Shown: one piece after another, positions 1 to 10,339 of the stretch
How positions within the stretch are numbered: the first letter of the stretch is position 1
How the letters are laid out: every line of letters begins with the position of its first letter
Assembly: GCA_905221605.1 (NCBI GenBank)
Contig: CAJNDS010002046.1
Span: 301,501 to 365,500 of the forward strand
DNA length: 64,000 nt
Direction of reading: 5' to 3'
Origin: Symbiodinium natans
Taxonomy: Eukaryota; Sar; Dinophyceae; Suessiales; Symbiodiniaceae
Made by a program: the position numbers and the translations under genes
Notes under the pieces: model-generated
What the model saw: the letters and a program-made list of their open reading frames with translations, nothing else
Told to the model about the DNA's origin: nothing
Databases searched by the model: none

Positions 1-732
1 ATGCAGCTCCAGATCAGGTGCATTGTGTCGCTCATGCGGGTATGCAATTAGGATGGATTCAGGGTTGCAGTGAAAGCTCAGGGCTACGGACTCCCGACAC
101 CACCCAGCCTCCAGCAGTCCCAGCTGCCTTGGCGCTCGATACGACTCTTGTTACAGCATATTCCCATACAGTTCCTACCGTAGCACATGGTCTCTTCAAG
201 AATCATTCCATCTGTCAGGGCTGGCCAATTTCGCGTTCAGCATAACTACACCTCTCAGGGTAATCCTGGCAGACTACAACTCTCATCAACACATATATCG
301 GGCTTACGAGTATCGTGCTCTGAGGGACCCGGCCCATGCCTCCTCGTCGTCGTCGAAGGAGAGGGGCGACTGCCTCTGCCGGGCTACAGATGCCACAAAA
401 CGGGCCCCGACGCTAAGACTTCAACGACAACCCGAAAGGGCAATGCAATCCCACAACTCAGAGGGCATTGGCAAAACCAGGTTCTTAGCCCGACGACCCA
501 CATGATGCGTTCCCAATGGCTGGAGAGATAGCTTCCCTTCCCAAGATTGCTCCACAAATCAGAAGCAGACTCCCTGGCCTTAAGCTCTGAGACTCTGAGG
601 TTCTTATGTGCAAGCCTTATGCCGCCACGAACATGGAAGCCTCGGAAGACCTTTAAGGTTTACAAAGGGGCAAACTAGTCCAACCTTCCAGGCGGAGATG
701 AGGCTGCCGCCTGGTGCATGGTGCAGACTTTA

Positions 733-852
733 TTTAGCCCTGGGGCGCTGGAGGCGTCCGGGCAGGTTCAGCTCACAGCGTAGTGACAGTTGGGAGGCCT
801 CTTCCTGCACCTCATCCTCGTCATCCTCGTCGTCGAAGCCCAAGGGCGCCGA
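733..852 (-). CDS. candidate acidic exon, duplicated gene copy 1
   Basis: On the minus strand an AG|G acceptor context at 853-855 opens a 40-codon frame. It begins SAPLGFDDEDDEDEVQEE, continues with a basic/leucine-rich half, and ends at a TAA at 730-732. The acidic run, mixed composition and exact conservation in the second copy argue for a real exon. A donor probably lies shortly before the stop (a CAG near the end). No family is recognised. The plus-strand reading of the same bases is a poly-serine frame and is taken to be a shadow. Confidence 0.45.
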
Positions 853-1010
853 CCTTTGAAAACTTCGACTTCTTCAACCCTGGTTGATCTCACTTCTTGC
901 ATGCAGGAATCGATAATCTCATAAACCCTCTAAGTTTGGCCCTGTGGAGTGGCTGGGAAAGCGGCTGCTGTGCCAAGGGGGAGGCCGTGGAGCCTGCCCG
1001 GAAAGTTTCA

Positions 1011-1208
1011 GCACTTGCGCAGGACTCTTGCCGCAATGTCCGCAATGTCGGAGTCGGCCATGACGGCAATTCCAAAACGTCCTGTGCCCTTCCGGAGCAG
1101 AAAGCCCGATCCGGCCTCGGGCAGCCTCAGCGCCAACAGCCTGAGCACATGCGCTGACTTCGGAAACATCCTGACAAGCACAACTTTCCGACAGCTTTCC
1201 GTTGTCCA
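1011..1208 (-). CDS. candidate exon, duplicated gene copy 1
   Basis: Minus-strand frame of 66 codons that starts just after a TCTAG acceptor-like site at 1209-1213 and ends at TGA 1008-1010. It contains MFPKSAHVLRLLALRLPEAG and then a stretch with GTGRFGIAVMADSDIADIAA, with hydrophobic, charged and glycine residues mixed as in a folded domain. The same frame is intact in copy 2. The three overlapping frames here are all open, so strand and frame rest on composition. Function is not recognised. With the acidic exon at 733-852 it would belong to one minus-strand gene. Confidence 0.4.
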
Positions 1209-2444
1209 CTAGAATGGAAACTGTACTGCCGTCGCAAGCACGTTTTGCAGGAGGTTTTCAGGAGAGGGTTTTGCCAGGGCATATTCCTGGGTGCATTGCT
1301 ACGTTTCCTGTGTCGGGGTCACTTCCTCTTTTTAGCTGAAGCGAGAACGCGATACTGAAGTGCAAGCAGGCTTTCAGCGCTGCATGTGCAGAACAGCCGA
1401 GTATTGGTCGTGATTTCAGCTTCTGGGGTGTGAGGGCCCGGCTGGGTCCTGCACCTCCTCGAAGGCAGCAAAAGGCTCAGGCCTGAAGTTTACATAAGTG
1501 CTCACAGAATCAAACGCGCACGCCAGAAGCTGCGCGCAGGTCAAGCTTTCAGGACTTACTGCCTAAATCACTATGCCCGGCCGTATGCGTCCACAAGTCC
1601 ACGGGCCAAGTCCACGGGCCAAGATGTACTCACGGCGCTTAAGGGCCGAAACTGCGCTATACTCGGCGTCCGGTCCGCAAACCCCGGCCCGGCCGAGGCG
1701 GCCCAGGCCGAGGCCACATCGCGCAGCGCAGAGTCAATCAAGAATCACAGAGGGCGAGCTTAGCCCGGGGCGGTGGGAGCGCTGCCGATCCTGCGGGACA
1801 GTGGGGTGGAGGAGCGGGTCGCGACATCCCTTTAGGTTTGCGTCAGGGCTTTGACTCAACATACGTTTGCCAGAGATGATGAAAGAGAGAAACGGAAAGA
1901 GGGAGAGAGTACGTCAAGCCATCTTAGTCCCTGCCCGAAACCCTCCTCAGCCCCAAATCGCAAAGGTTGCAAAGCAAGGACAACAGTAGCCAGGCCTGTG
2001 GCTCCTCCAGCCTCAGATGGGCTTGTGGCGCCGGATACGGTACGCATCGGTATGTCATTTGGGTTTCGGGCTTGGGGTTGTGTCCGGCACGGGCTCTTCA
2101 AGGGACATGCCTGAAAAAGAAAGGAACAGGACCATGCTGCTGCTGACCGGACAAGTGCAGGACCGTTTTTTGAGGGTCGCCAGCAAGTCCACCCCAAAGC
2201 CCAAAGTAGCCGACGGGCGTGATCGGGACAAATAAATTGTATCAGTAGCTTGTTTTGAATGAAGCTACCCGGTTAACCGTTCTTGCTGAATCACCTGGTT
2301 GTCGTCTGAAATACACAACATGGAGCGTAGCCGCTGTGTTCGAACTCTGCAACTTGGAGTCTTGGAGTCTTGAGGCTGCAAAGGAAGGCGTGAACGTCAT
2401 GAATGCCGGTACATGCCGGTACCAGCTCCCCACTCAATCTGTCC

Positions 2445-2509
2445 CAGGCACGTTGCCGTCGTCGACTTTGATCCTGTCCTCCTCTTCGTCAAAAGCGACG
2501 GGCAGAGGC
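2445..2509 (-). CDS. candidate acidic exon, duplicated gene copy 1
   Basis: Minus-strand AG|G acceptor at 2510-2511 is followed by a frame reading RPLPVAFDEEEDRIKVDDGN and then VPG. In copy 1 the frame meets a TGA a few codons later. In copy 2 the corresponding codon is TTT and the frame stays open. The copies share this segment with one synonymous change (GTC/GTT for valine), as expected under protein constraint, and the true exon probably ends before the TGA. Product unknown. Confidence 0.4.
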
Positions 2510-2656
2510 CTTGGCATCAGTGGAAATGCTTGGCAATGCTTGGCACGTGCTTGACAATTGTGGATTGGGAGAACGGCGTGATGACATTTCTTGTGCCATT
2601 CTTTCTGGAGAGCCCACTCGCAGAGCTGTGAGAGCTGTGCTCTGATTAGCTGTTAG

Positions 2657-2745
2657 GCCTATGAGCCTACAGAGCCTACACAAGTCTACGGAAGCCTACG
2701 CGCAAGTCTACACAGAAGTCTGCACATAACACATTAAGTCTACAG
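2657..2745 (+). repeat. GCCTAC/GTCTAC short repeats inside the 3-kb unit
   Basis: About seven loosely spaced repeats of a GCCTAC or GTCTAC core (AGAGCCTACA, CAAGTCTACG, GAAGCCTACG and so on). They recur in copy 2 at about 5668-5762. The spacing of 9-13 bases is irregular. Confidence 0.6.
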
Positions 2746-2998
2746 GCGAAGAATCAGATCCAAGGACACCCCAAGCTCCGAAGCAAGACCCTGGATCTCC
2801 CCCACCGTGCCTTGTCGAAGGCGAAGAGCACGCACCGGTTTCTGTCCGTTTTCAAGGGATGCTTGCGGAAGCATAGGGCAGCGTACCGTAAGGCTCATCG
2901 GGGCGTGTCCATGCTACTAGCAGTATCAACGCTGCGTTTCGATATGCTTCCCGATAACATTGTTCTTGTTGACTACCGTGAGGCGTAGTCTCAGTTCC

Positions 2999-5900
2999 AT
3001 GCAGCTCCAGATCAGGTGCATTGTGCCGCTCATGCGGGTATGCAATTAGGATGGATTCAGGGTTGCAGTGAAAGCTCAGGGCTACGGGCTCCCGACACCA
3101 CCCAGCCTCCAGCAGTCCCAGCTGCCTTGGCGCTCGACACGACTCTTGGTACAGCATATTCCCATACAGTTCCTACCGTAGCACATGGTCTCTTCAAGAA
3201 TCATTCCATCCGTCAGGGCTGGCCAATTTCGCGTTCAGCATAACTACACCTCTCAGGGTAATCCTGGCAGACTACAACTCTCATCAACACATATATCGGG
3301 CTTACGAGTATCGTGCTCTGAGGGACCCGGCCCATGCCTCCTCGTCGTCGAAGGAGAGGGGCGACTGCCTCTGCCGGGCTACAGATGCCGGCATGGTAAA
3401 CGGAAGTGCTTGAGCGGGCACAAAACGGGCCCCGACGCTAAGACTTCAACGACAACCCGAAAGGGCAATGCAATCCCACAACTCAGAGGGCGTTGGCAAA
3501 ACCAGGTTCTTAGCCCGACGACCCACATGATGCGTTCCCAATGGCTGGAGAGATAGCTTCCCTTCCCAAGATTGCTCCACAAATCAGAAGCAGACTCCCT
3601 GGCCTTAAGCTCTGAGACTCTGAGGTTCTTATGTGCAAGCCTTATGCCGCCACGAACATGGAAGCCTCGGAAGACCTTTAAGGTCTACAAAGGGGCAAAC
3701 TAGTCCAACCTTCCAGGCGGAGATGAGGCTGCCGCCTGGTGCATGGTGCAGACTTTATTTAGCCCTGGGGCGCTGGAGGCGTCCGGGCAGGTTCAGCTCA
3801 CAGCGTAGTGACAGTTGGGAGGCCTCTTCCTGCACCTCATCCTCGTCATCCTCGTCGTCGAAGCCCAAGGGCGCCGACCTTTGAAAACTTCGACTTCTTC
3901 AACCCTGGTTGATCTCACTTCTTGCATGCAGGAATCGATAATCTCATAAACCCTCTAAGTTTGGCCCTGTGGAGTGGCTGGGAAAGCGGCTGCTGTGCCA
4001 AGGGGGAGGCCGTGGAGCCTGCCCGGAAAGTTTCAGCACTTGCGCAGGACTCTTGCCGCAATGTCCGCAATGTCGGAGTCGGCCATGACGGCAATTCCAA
4101 AACGTCCTGTGCCCTTCCGGAGCAGAAAGCCCGATCCGGCCTCGGGCAGCCTCAGCGCCAACAGCCTGAGCACATGCGCTGACTTCGGAAACATCCTGAC
4201 AAGCACAACTTTCCGACAGCTTTCCGTTGTCCACTAGAATGGAAACTGTACTGCCGTCGCAAGCACGTTTTGCAGGAGGTTTTCAGGAGAGGGTTTTGCC
4301 AGGGCATATTCCTGGGTGCATTGCTACGTTTCCTGTGTCGGGGTCACTTCCTCTTTTTAGCTGAAGCGAGAACGCGATACTGAAGTGCAAGCAGGCTTTC
4401 AGCGCTGCATGTGCAGAACAGCCGAGTATTGGTCGTGATTTCAGCTTCTGGGGTGTGAGGGCCCGGCTGGGTCCTGCACCTCCTCGAAGGCAGCAAAAGG
4501 CTCAGGCCTGAAGTTGACACAAGTGCTCACAGAATCAAACGCGCACGCCAGAAGCTGCGCGCAGGTCAAGCTTTCAGGACTTACTGCCTAAATCACTATG
4601 CCCGGCCGTATGCGTCCACAAGTCCACGGGCCAAGATGTACACGGCGCTTAAGGGCCGAAACTGCGCTATACTCGGCGTCCGGTCCGCGAACCCCGGCCC
4701 GGCCGAGGCGGCCCAGGCCAAGACCACATCGCGCAGCGCACAGTCAATCAAGAATCACAGAGGGCGAGCTTAGCCCGGGGCGGTGGGAGCGCTGCCGATC
4801 CTGCGGGACAGTGGGGTGGAGGAGCGGGTCGCGACATCCCTTTAGGTTTGCGTCAGGGCTTTGACTCAACAGAAAGAGGGAGAGAGTACGTCAAGCCATC
4901 TTAGTCCCTGCCCGAAACCCTCCTCAGCCCCAAATCGCAAAGGCCTTAGGCCTCACGTTGAACAGGCTCGGACATTGCAGAGCAAGGACAAAACAGCAGC
5001 CAGGCCTGTGGCTCCTCCAGCCTCAAATGGGCTTGTGGCGCCGGATACGGTACGCATCGGTATGTCATTTGGGTTTCGGGCTTGGGGTTGTGTCCGGCAC
5101 GGGCTCTTCAAGGGACATGCCTGAAAAAGAAAGAAACAGGACCATGCTGCTGCTGACCGGACAAGTGCAGGACCATTTTGAGGGTCGCCAGCAAGTCCAC
5201 CCCAAAGCCCAAAGTAGCCGAAGGGCGTGATCGGGACAAATAAACTGTATCAGTAGCTTGTTTTGAATGAGGCTACCCGGTCAACCGTTCTTGCTGAATC
5301 ACCTGGTTGTCGTCTGAAATACACAACATGGAGCGTAATTAGCCGCTGTGTTCGAACTCTGCAACTTGGAGTCTCGGAGTCTTGAGGCTGCAAAGGAAGG
5401 CGTGAACGTCATGAATGCCGGTACATGCCGGTACCAGCTCCCCACAAAATCTGTCCCAGGCACGTTGCCGTCGTCGACTTTGATCCTGTCCTCCTCTTCG
5501 TCAAAAGCAACGGGCAGAGGCCTTGGCATCAGTGGAAATGCTTGGCAATGCTTGGCACGTGCTTGACAATTGTGGATTGGGAGGACGGCGTGATGCCATG
5601 ATGCCATTTCTTGTGCCATTCTTTCTGAGCCCACTCGCAGAGCTGTGAGAGCTGTGCTCTGATCAGCTGTTAGGCCTATGAGCCTACAGAGCCTACACAA
5701 GTCTACGGAAGCCTACGCGTAAGTCTACACAGAAGTCTGCACATAACACATTAAGTCTACAGGCGAAGAATCAGATCCAAGGACACCCCAAGCTCCGAAG
5801 CAAGACCCTGGATCTCCCCACCGTGCCTTGTCGAAGGCGAAGAGCACGCACCGGTTTCTGTCAGTTTTCAAGGGATGCTTGCGGAAGCATAGGGCAGCGT

Positions 5901-6014
5901 ACCGTAAGGCTCATCGGGGCGTGTCCATGCTACTAGCAGTATCAACGTTGCGTTTCGATATGCTTCCCGATAACATTGTTCTTGTTGACTACCGTGAGGC
6001 GTAGTCTCAGTTCC
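2999..6014. repeat. 3-kb tandem duplication, copy 2
   Basis: Second full copy of the unit, head to tail with copy 1. The open frames of copy 1 reappear with the same lengths about 3.0 kb downstream. Homology continues into a third start at 6015. The two copies are similar enough to suggest a recent duplication or continuing homogenisation. Confidence 0.95.
3758..5521 (-). CDS. duplicated gene copy 2: exons at 3758-3877, 4036-4233, 5457-5521
   Basis: Copy 2 of the tandem unit holds the same three minus-strand coding-like segments as copy 1: the acidic exon (3758-3877), the 66-codon exon (4036-4233) and the DEEEDRIKVDDG exon (5457-5521). In copy 2 the last one stays open further, reading on through GTDFVGSWYRHVPAFMTF, where copy 1 has a stop. 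Intermediate exons could not be placed, so no complete protein is proposed. Two near-identical copies would give a tandem gene pair, a common arrangement in dinoflagellates. Confidence 0.4.
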
Positions 6015-6060
6015 ATGCAGCTCCAGATCAGGTGCGTTGTGCCGCTCATGCGGGTATGCA
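6015..6060. repeat. truncated third copy of the 3-kb unit
   Basis: The first 46 bases of the unit (ATGCAGCTCCAGATCAGGTG onward, one substitution) are present. Similarity stops abruptly at about 6060, where the sequence turns into a run of T. This marks the right breakpoint of the tandem duplication. Confidence 0.9.
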
Positions 6061-6073
6061 TTTTTTGCTGGTC

Positions 6074-6131
6074 AGGGATGGTCAGGGCAACACACAGAGT
6101 TTTGCAGGCAAATGGGCCGTGACTCACGCGT
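6074..6131. repeat. diverged repeat pair 6074-6131 / 7031-7088
   Basis: A stretch ending GTGACTCACGCGTTTCGG at 6114-6131 resembles the stretch ending GTGACTCACAAGCGTTTCGG at about 7069-7088, with the preceding 40 bases (AGGGCA...AGAGTT...AGGCAAA) also alignable. This is an old, dispersed duplication next to the breakpoint of the 3-kb array. Confidence 0.55.
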
Positions 6132-6312
6132 TTCGGCTCGTTCTGTCGGTGCGTTTGGAGGAGGATCTCCAAGCCTTCAAGGTACCTCCCATCGCAACCG
6201 CTAGTGCGTTGCTTCTTTTGGTGGCGACGACCTCCTTGAGTTGGCCAGGCGGCTGGGTGTCCCTCTCGAACAGCACTTTGGCCGAGCGCCGCTCGCGAGA
6301 CGGAGGAACCAC
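6124..6312 (-). CDS. candidate minus-strand exon region
   Basis: An open minus-strand frame starting MVPPSRERRSAKVLFERD and continuing TQPPGQLKEVVATKRSNAL has a protein-like, charged composition. Two other frames are partly open. It lies just right of the tandem duplication, on the strand of its exons, so it could be a 5' exon of the last gene copy. No family recognised. Confidence 0.25.
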   Translation of the reverse strand: MVPPSRERRSAKVLFERDTQPPGQLKEVVATKRSNALAVAMGGTLKAWRSSSKRTDRTSRNA

Positions 6313-7249
6313 CCCTGTTCAAATTCAACTTCGCTCGCGGGCGACAGACTGCGGCGGGGCTCAGCGGATAGGCTGATATGATTGGGCTGAGGAAGAGCTA
6401 GGACGAAGACAAGGCAGGAACAAAGGGCACGCTCAGCTCAAAAGGAGGGAGAGAAGATGAATGTCTTTTCTGGCTCTCGAGGGTGGGCGATGTGTTGAAG
6501 TCTGCGCAGGAAAGCTGATCGCAGTCCGGCGGCAGCTACGGGATCTTCGCGGACAGTGTGCCCGATTGTGTTAGCACCTGGAGCTGACAGGAACCCGAGA
6601 GCTCCGAGAAGTGTGGGACTTGGCTGACGCTGGCTCTTATCTTGCCAAACAAAGACTGCGCCTCGTCTGAACAAACAGCTCCACAAGCCTGTCATGAAGA
6701 CACACCCAAGCCTTCGGAAGACTCGCCCGGCCAACGCGGATAAATCAGGTCGAGACCCCGGGCCAGAGCAGCCGGGGACAACGGGCAAACCCTCAGTCAA
6801 CCCCAAAACTGAGAAGGCGGCACCATGTGCAAGGTCCGATTTGGGGTCTCAGGCTTCAGGGCACCGTCGCCTACGTTGACCTCCAAGACCAGCTGGTGAC
6901 AGCTCCCTCACGGCTAAACTGGAAAGTGAGGACCAGCATGAAGCTAGGCAGTACCTCTGCCTGCGTGTTGCTTTAGGCTGTGCCTGGCAGAATTTCTGTG
7001 AGCGACCGCCGGCAGAACTGAATATTGTAGGTTAGGGCATAACGTAGAGTTCTAAAGGCAAACGAGCTGTGACTCACAAGCGTTTCGGATCAACCGGCCG
7101 CTGCGGCGACAGAGACTCTGTCAAAACTTGTCGGAATAGGACGTATGCCAAGTCCAGACCAGCGCACGATGTCGCCGGTTCTGGCTCTGCACGGCAGAGT
7201 CCTATGCTACGTACGCCAACCATGGTACGTGTGAGTAGCCCCAGCAGAA

Positions 7250-7323
7250 CTGAAGGCTCAGGGTTTGGATGGACTCCCAATACCACCCAGCCTCCAGCGG
7301 TCCCAGCGGCCTTGGCACTGTAA
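7250..7323 (-). repeat. diverged dispersed copy of a segment from the 3-kb unit
   Basis: GGCTCAGGG...ACCACCCAGCCTCCAGCNGTCCCAGC is shared with about 76-135 and 3074-3133, and in shorter form with about 9810-9845. On the minus strand each copy reads something like AKAAGTAGGWVV, so it may be a duplicated exon fragment. Confidence 0.55.
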
Positions 7324-8624
7324 GGCTCTATAGGACACGCTGATGGCACTTCTTTGAAAGGTGGGGCACGCTCCGAATCCTTTGACTCAAAGCTCAACCT
7401 TCGCAATTTGCCAAGGGGAGAAGCATCGTCAAAATGCCGCCGAATCAGAGTCGGCAGTGAGCCCCCGGCAGCCTCCAGCGGTTCGGAGGCCTAGCAGGCC
7501 GCAATGCGAGCGCGCATCACGTGTGGTTTCAGGGATCCTAGGGCGAGGGCTGAAAGGACGCAGAAGGCGGTCGGGTAAAGTTACACCATGTTACTAGTCC
7601 TCCCCTTCTACCCCCCTTTGCTTTGAAGGCAGCTTGGGCGGAGGGTAGCCTCCTGAATGTCCTCGAAGTCGAAGACAAAGGGCTCGGGCCTGCACGCGTA
7701 AGAGGAGCTCGGCTCTTGCTTTTGGCAACTTGGACCGTTGGAGGGCCCAATCCCGGCCTGGATGAAGGCGAAGAGACAGCTCCGGATTCTGGCCAGGGGG
7801 AGACTTAAGGAGACTCGAGCCGTCTGAACTTTCTGATTCAGCACTGTTTGGGGGCAAGCTGAGCATTGCAAACGCTACTGTAGACATCTGTAGACCCTCA
7901 CTGTGTAATTACTTTGACTGGGGAAGGCAACCGCTGCTGGAAGGGCCTCTCATGACACTCTTGTGAGACTCTTGCATCGATTTGCTTTGCGGAGTTTCCT
8001 ACGGCAACTGTCCACCCTGCGGCAAAGAAGGCACACCCCAAAATCCTAAAAATGACAATGGGTAGCAGGAAATAGGTACAAGTAGTAGGAAGCACATTGA
8101 AGCACTTTAACTCACAACCCACGGGGATGATGCGCCTCCAGTCGCAGCCTGGGGCCGCACTGTGTATGGGGCATCTTGCGGGCTACTTCTTGAGAGCACC
8201 GGAGGCTACGATTGTGAACAACTCCCGCAGGCTCCAAGGACCTAAGGAGCTTTCGCTGAGGCCTTGGATCCCCTAAGGGCCCCTAAGCCCAGGGCCTCTT
8301 CGTTCACTTCGCCCTCGAAGGCAGATGGCTCCTGCCTTTGCGGACTGTTGCAGGGGCTTTGCAAGAAAAAGCCCGCAACAGAGGGGACTTCATGCTGACG
8401 TCTGCACACCCGAAGCCCCATAATGCCGCTTGTCTCTGTTAGCCCCCCACCCCATGTGTCCCCCGAAATACCCCCCCAGGCAGCCAATCACGGAAACTTC
8501 ACAGCCCTTCTTGGTAGTGAACCCAGTGTGGCCAGTGACTCAGAACTGTTGAAGACTGCGGCCCCTATCGGCCTGGCAGCGGGCGAAGAGCAAGCGCCCG
8601 ATTCTGCCAGCGGAAGGCTGCTTG

Positions 8625-8690
8625 TGAGGGTGAAGGTGGGTGAAGGCGGGTGAAGGTGGGTGAAGGTGGGTGAAGGTGCGTGAAGGCGAG
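8625..8690 (+). repeat. GTGAAGGTGG decamer minisatellite
   Basis: GTGAAGGTGG and close variants (GTGAAGGCGG, GTGAAGGTGC) repeat about six times head to tail. The reverse strand reads CCACCTTCAC units. Too short to have an obvious function. Confidence 0.85.
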
Positions 8691-10086
8691 GTGAGGCTTG
8701 TCTCAGGACCTTCAGCATGCAAGTCGGTTTTCCTTGGGTCCTCAATGCCCAATGCTAACCCTCGAGCCATGGCTCAAGGCATTGAACGGAGTCTCTCAGG
8801 GGCAGGGACTACGTTCAACGTTCACAACAGGTTCGCATCTCTCAGAATCGAAGCCATGACCAGAATAGAAGCAACTTCATGGCCAAGCAGGCTTCGCTAT
8901 CCCAGGCTGCTTTGAAGTAGATCTGGACTCAGTCCTCAGTGAAGTCTCACAGTTGCCCTGCCTCCAGCGGCGACAGCCTGCAAACGAGCTCCACCCGCTA
9001 ATCGGACCATAGAAGAGAGCATGAAAAGATCAAAAGGCAAAGGCTCCTCCCAAGAAGGTCTCAAAGCCTCCATCTTGTCGCCCTCTGCAACCCGGCTGCC
9101 TCCGGCTCATCTGCCGGTTCAGCCGCTGGGGTCTCCGGCTGAAATCCGGCCTTCACTGTTTGCAAAGCTGCAAAGCCTGCAAGGCTTAAGATTTCAGAGC
9201 TGCAAACCTTCTTGCCTGAAACAACGAAGGCTGAAGCAGCGAGACTCAGCTAGTTAAACCAATTAAACCCGATAGACTGCGCCTTACGGACTTAGACTGC
9301 GCGACGGCCTCCTTCGGCTCTTCAGACTTCGGTGTCCGCAGTGCCTCGCGCTCCGAAACCACAAGAAAAGAAGCGTTTCAGGACAAAAGCAGCAGACGAC
9401 ACAACCCTGCCCGGCACCTCGTCTCTGTCAGAAGCGAAGGCCGCAAACCTACGCATTTGCATTGTGCATGTTTGCATCTTCGGTGTCTTCGGTGTTCAGC
9501 ATGACCGGGGTTTTGGCCTATGGCAGCTCTTTCCTGGGGAGGGCTGCGACTTTGCAGACTTGGCCTTCCCGATGGCGAAGAGCAGGCACCAGATTCTGTC
9601 AGGGATTCACTGGAGTCACTCGGGGCCGCACTAGATCCACTAGATTTGATGCCCTCGCACCTCGTCCTAAGCCTGTAGCAGCTGTAGCAACACTTCAGCT
9701 GAATTTTCCCCACTAGGAGGTGCCGCTGTCAAAGCTACTTTGGGTGTTGTCACTCGCTAGAGGCGAAATATATCTAGCCAACCGGAAGAGATGACAAGCA
9801 ACCCCCAAACCCGCAAGCCTCCAGCAGTGCCAGCCACCTTCCCGGGTTGATTCGACTGCTTCAAAGGCGGGGTGGCTGAACCTGGTACCTTCTTAAACAT
9901 GGAGCAGCCAAATTCTCAAACCTTCGGGGCCAACAGCCGACAGCTGAACCCCTGGCCGTGTTGGGCCTTAAACAATGGCTGTGAGCAGCGCTTTCGCCAC
10001 ACCCCAGCAGCTCTCAAAGAGTAAACTGCGTTGATTGCGTTTCTGCCTTGCGATGTAAGTCTTGAGACGTTCATGTCAAGCTCCGC

Positions 10087-10338
10087 TTACTCGCTAGATG
10101 CTGCCGGCCCTACCATCTCTCCTGATGCAACATTCGCATGCGGATTCTCGAGGAACATGCCAGGGGCTACTTTCTCCGTCCAAGTCGTGCAGGCAAGTAG
10201 GCTCAGGGTATGCAAGCTGAATGAACGGAACTCTGCGTCACCCTTGTATCTGTTTGCAGGCACACGGTATCCTGCAGCTGCCTTCAACGCTCTCTGCGCT
10301 GCGCTGTTGGATGGCCGTTGACGTGTTTTGAGGAGCAT
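10087..10338 (-). CDS. candidate exon(s), unidentified
   Basis: A minus-strand open frame reads SNSAAQRALKAAAGYRVPAN and, further on, TWTEKVAPGMFLENPHANVA. Both pieces look protein-like. A short intron may separate them. The opposite strand is also open for most of this length, so the assignment is uncertain. Confidence 0.25.
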   Translation of the reverse strand: MLLKTRQRPSNSAAQRALKAAAGYRVPANRYKGDAEFRSFSLHTLSLLACTTWTEKVAPGMFLENPHANVASGEMVGPAASSE

Positions 10339-10339
10339 C

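Larger units (their letters stand above)
1..2998. repeat. 3-kb tandem duplication, copy 1
   Basis: The sequence from base 1 recurs almost unchanged from base 2999: the opening ATGCAGCTCCAGATCAGGTG is found at 1, at 2999 and, with one change, at 6015. Copies 1 and 2 run in parallel for their full length. They differ by scattered substitutions and small indels, for example a block of about 30 bases present near 3390 but not near 392, and a block of about 30 bases present near 1862 but missing near 4872. The unit carries at least three minus-strand coding-like segments, so this is probably a segmental (gene) duplication rather than a satellite. The window starts at a unit boundary, so more copies may lie to the left. 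Confidence 0.95.
6331..10300. other. stretch without recognised genes
   Basis: No open frame here shows a recognisable domain, and no exon series could be phased. Several frames of 70-110 codons overlap on both strands, as expected by chance at this GC content. Visible structure is limited to the dispersed repeats at 7031-7088, 7250-7323 and 9810-9845 and the decamer array at 8625-8690. Probably intronic or intergenic. Confidence 0.5.

Noticed and set aside
608-859. Plus-strand frame with a poly-serine end, and its copy at 3633-3884
   Set aside because: The poly-serine is the complement of the acidic Asp/Glu run of a better-supported minus-strand exon.
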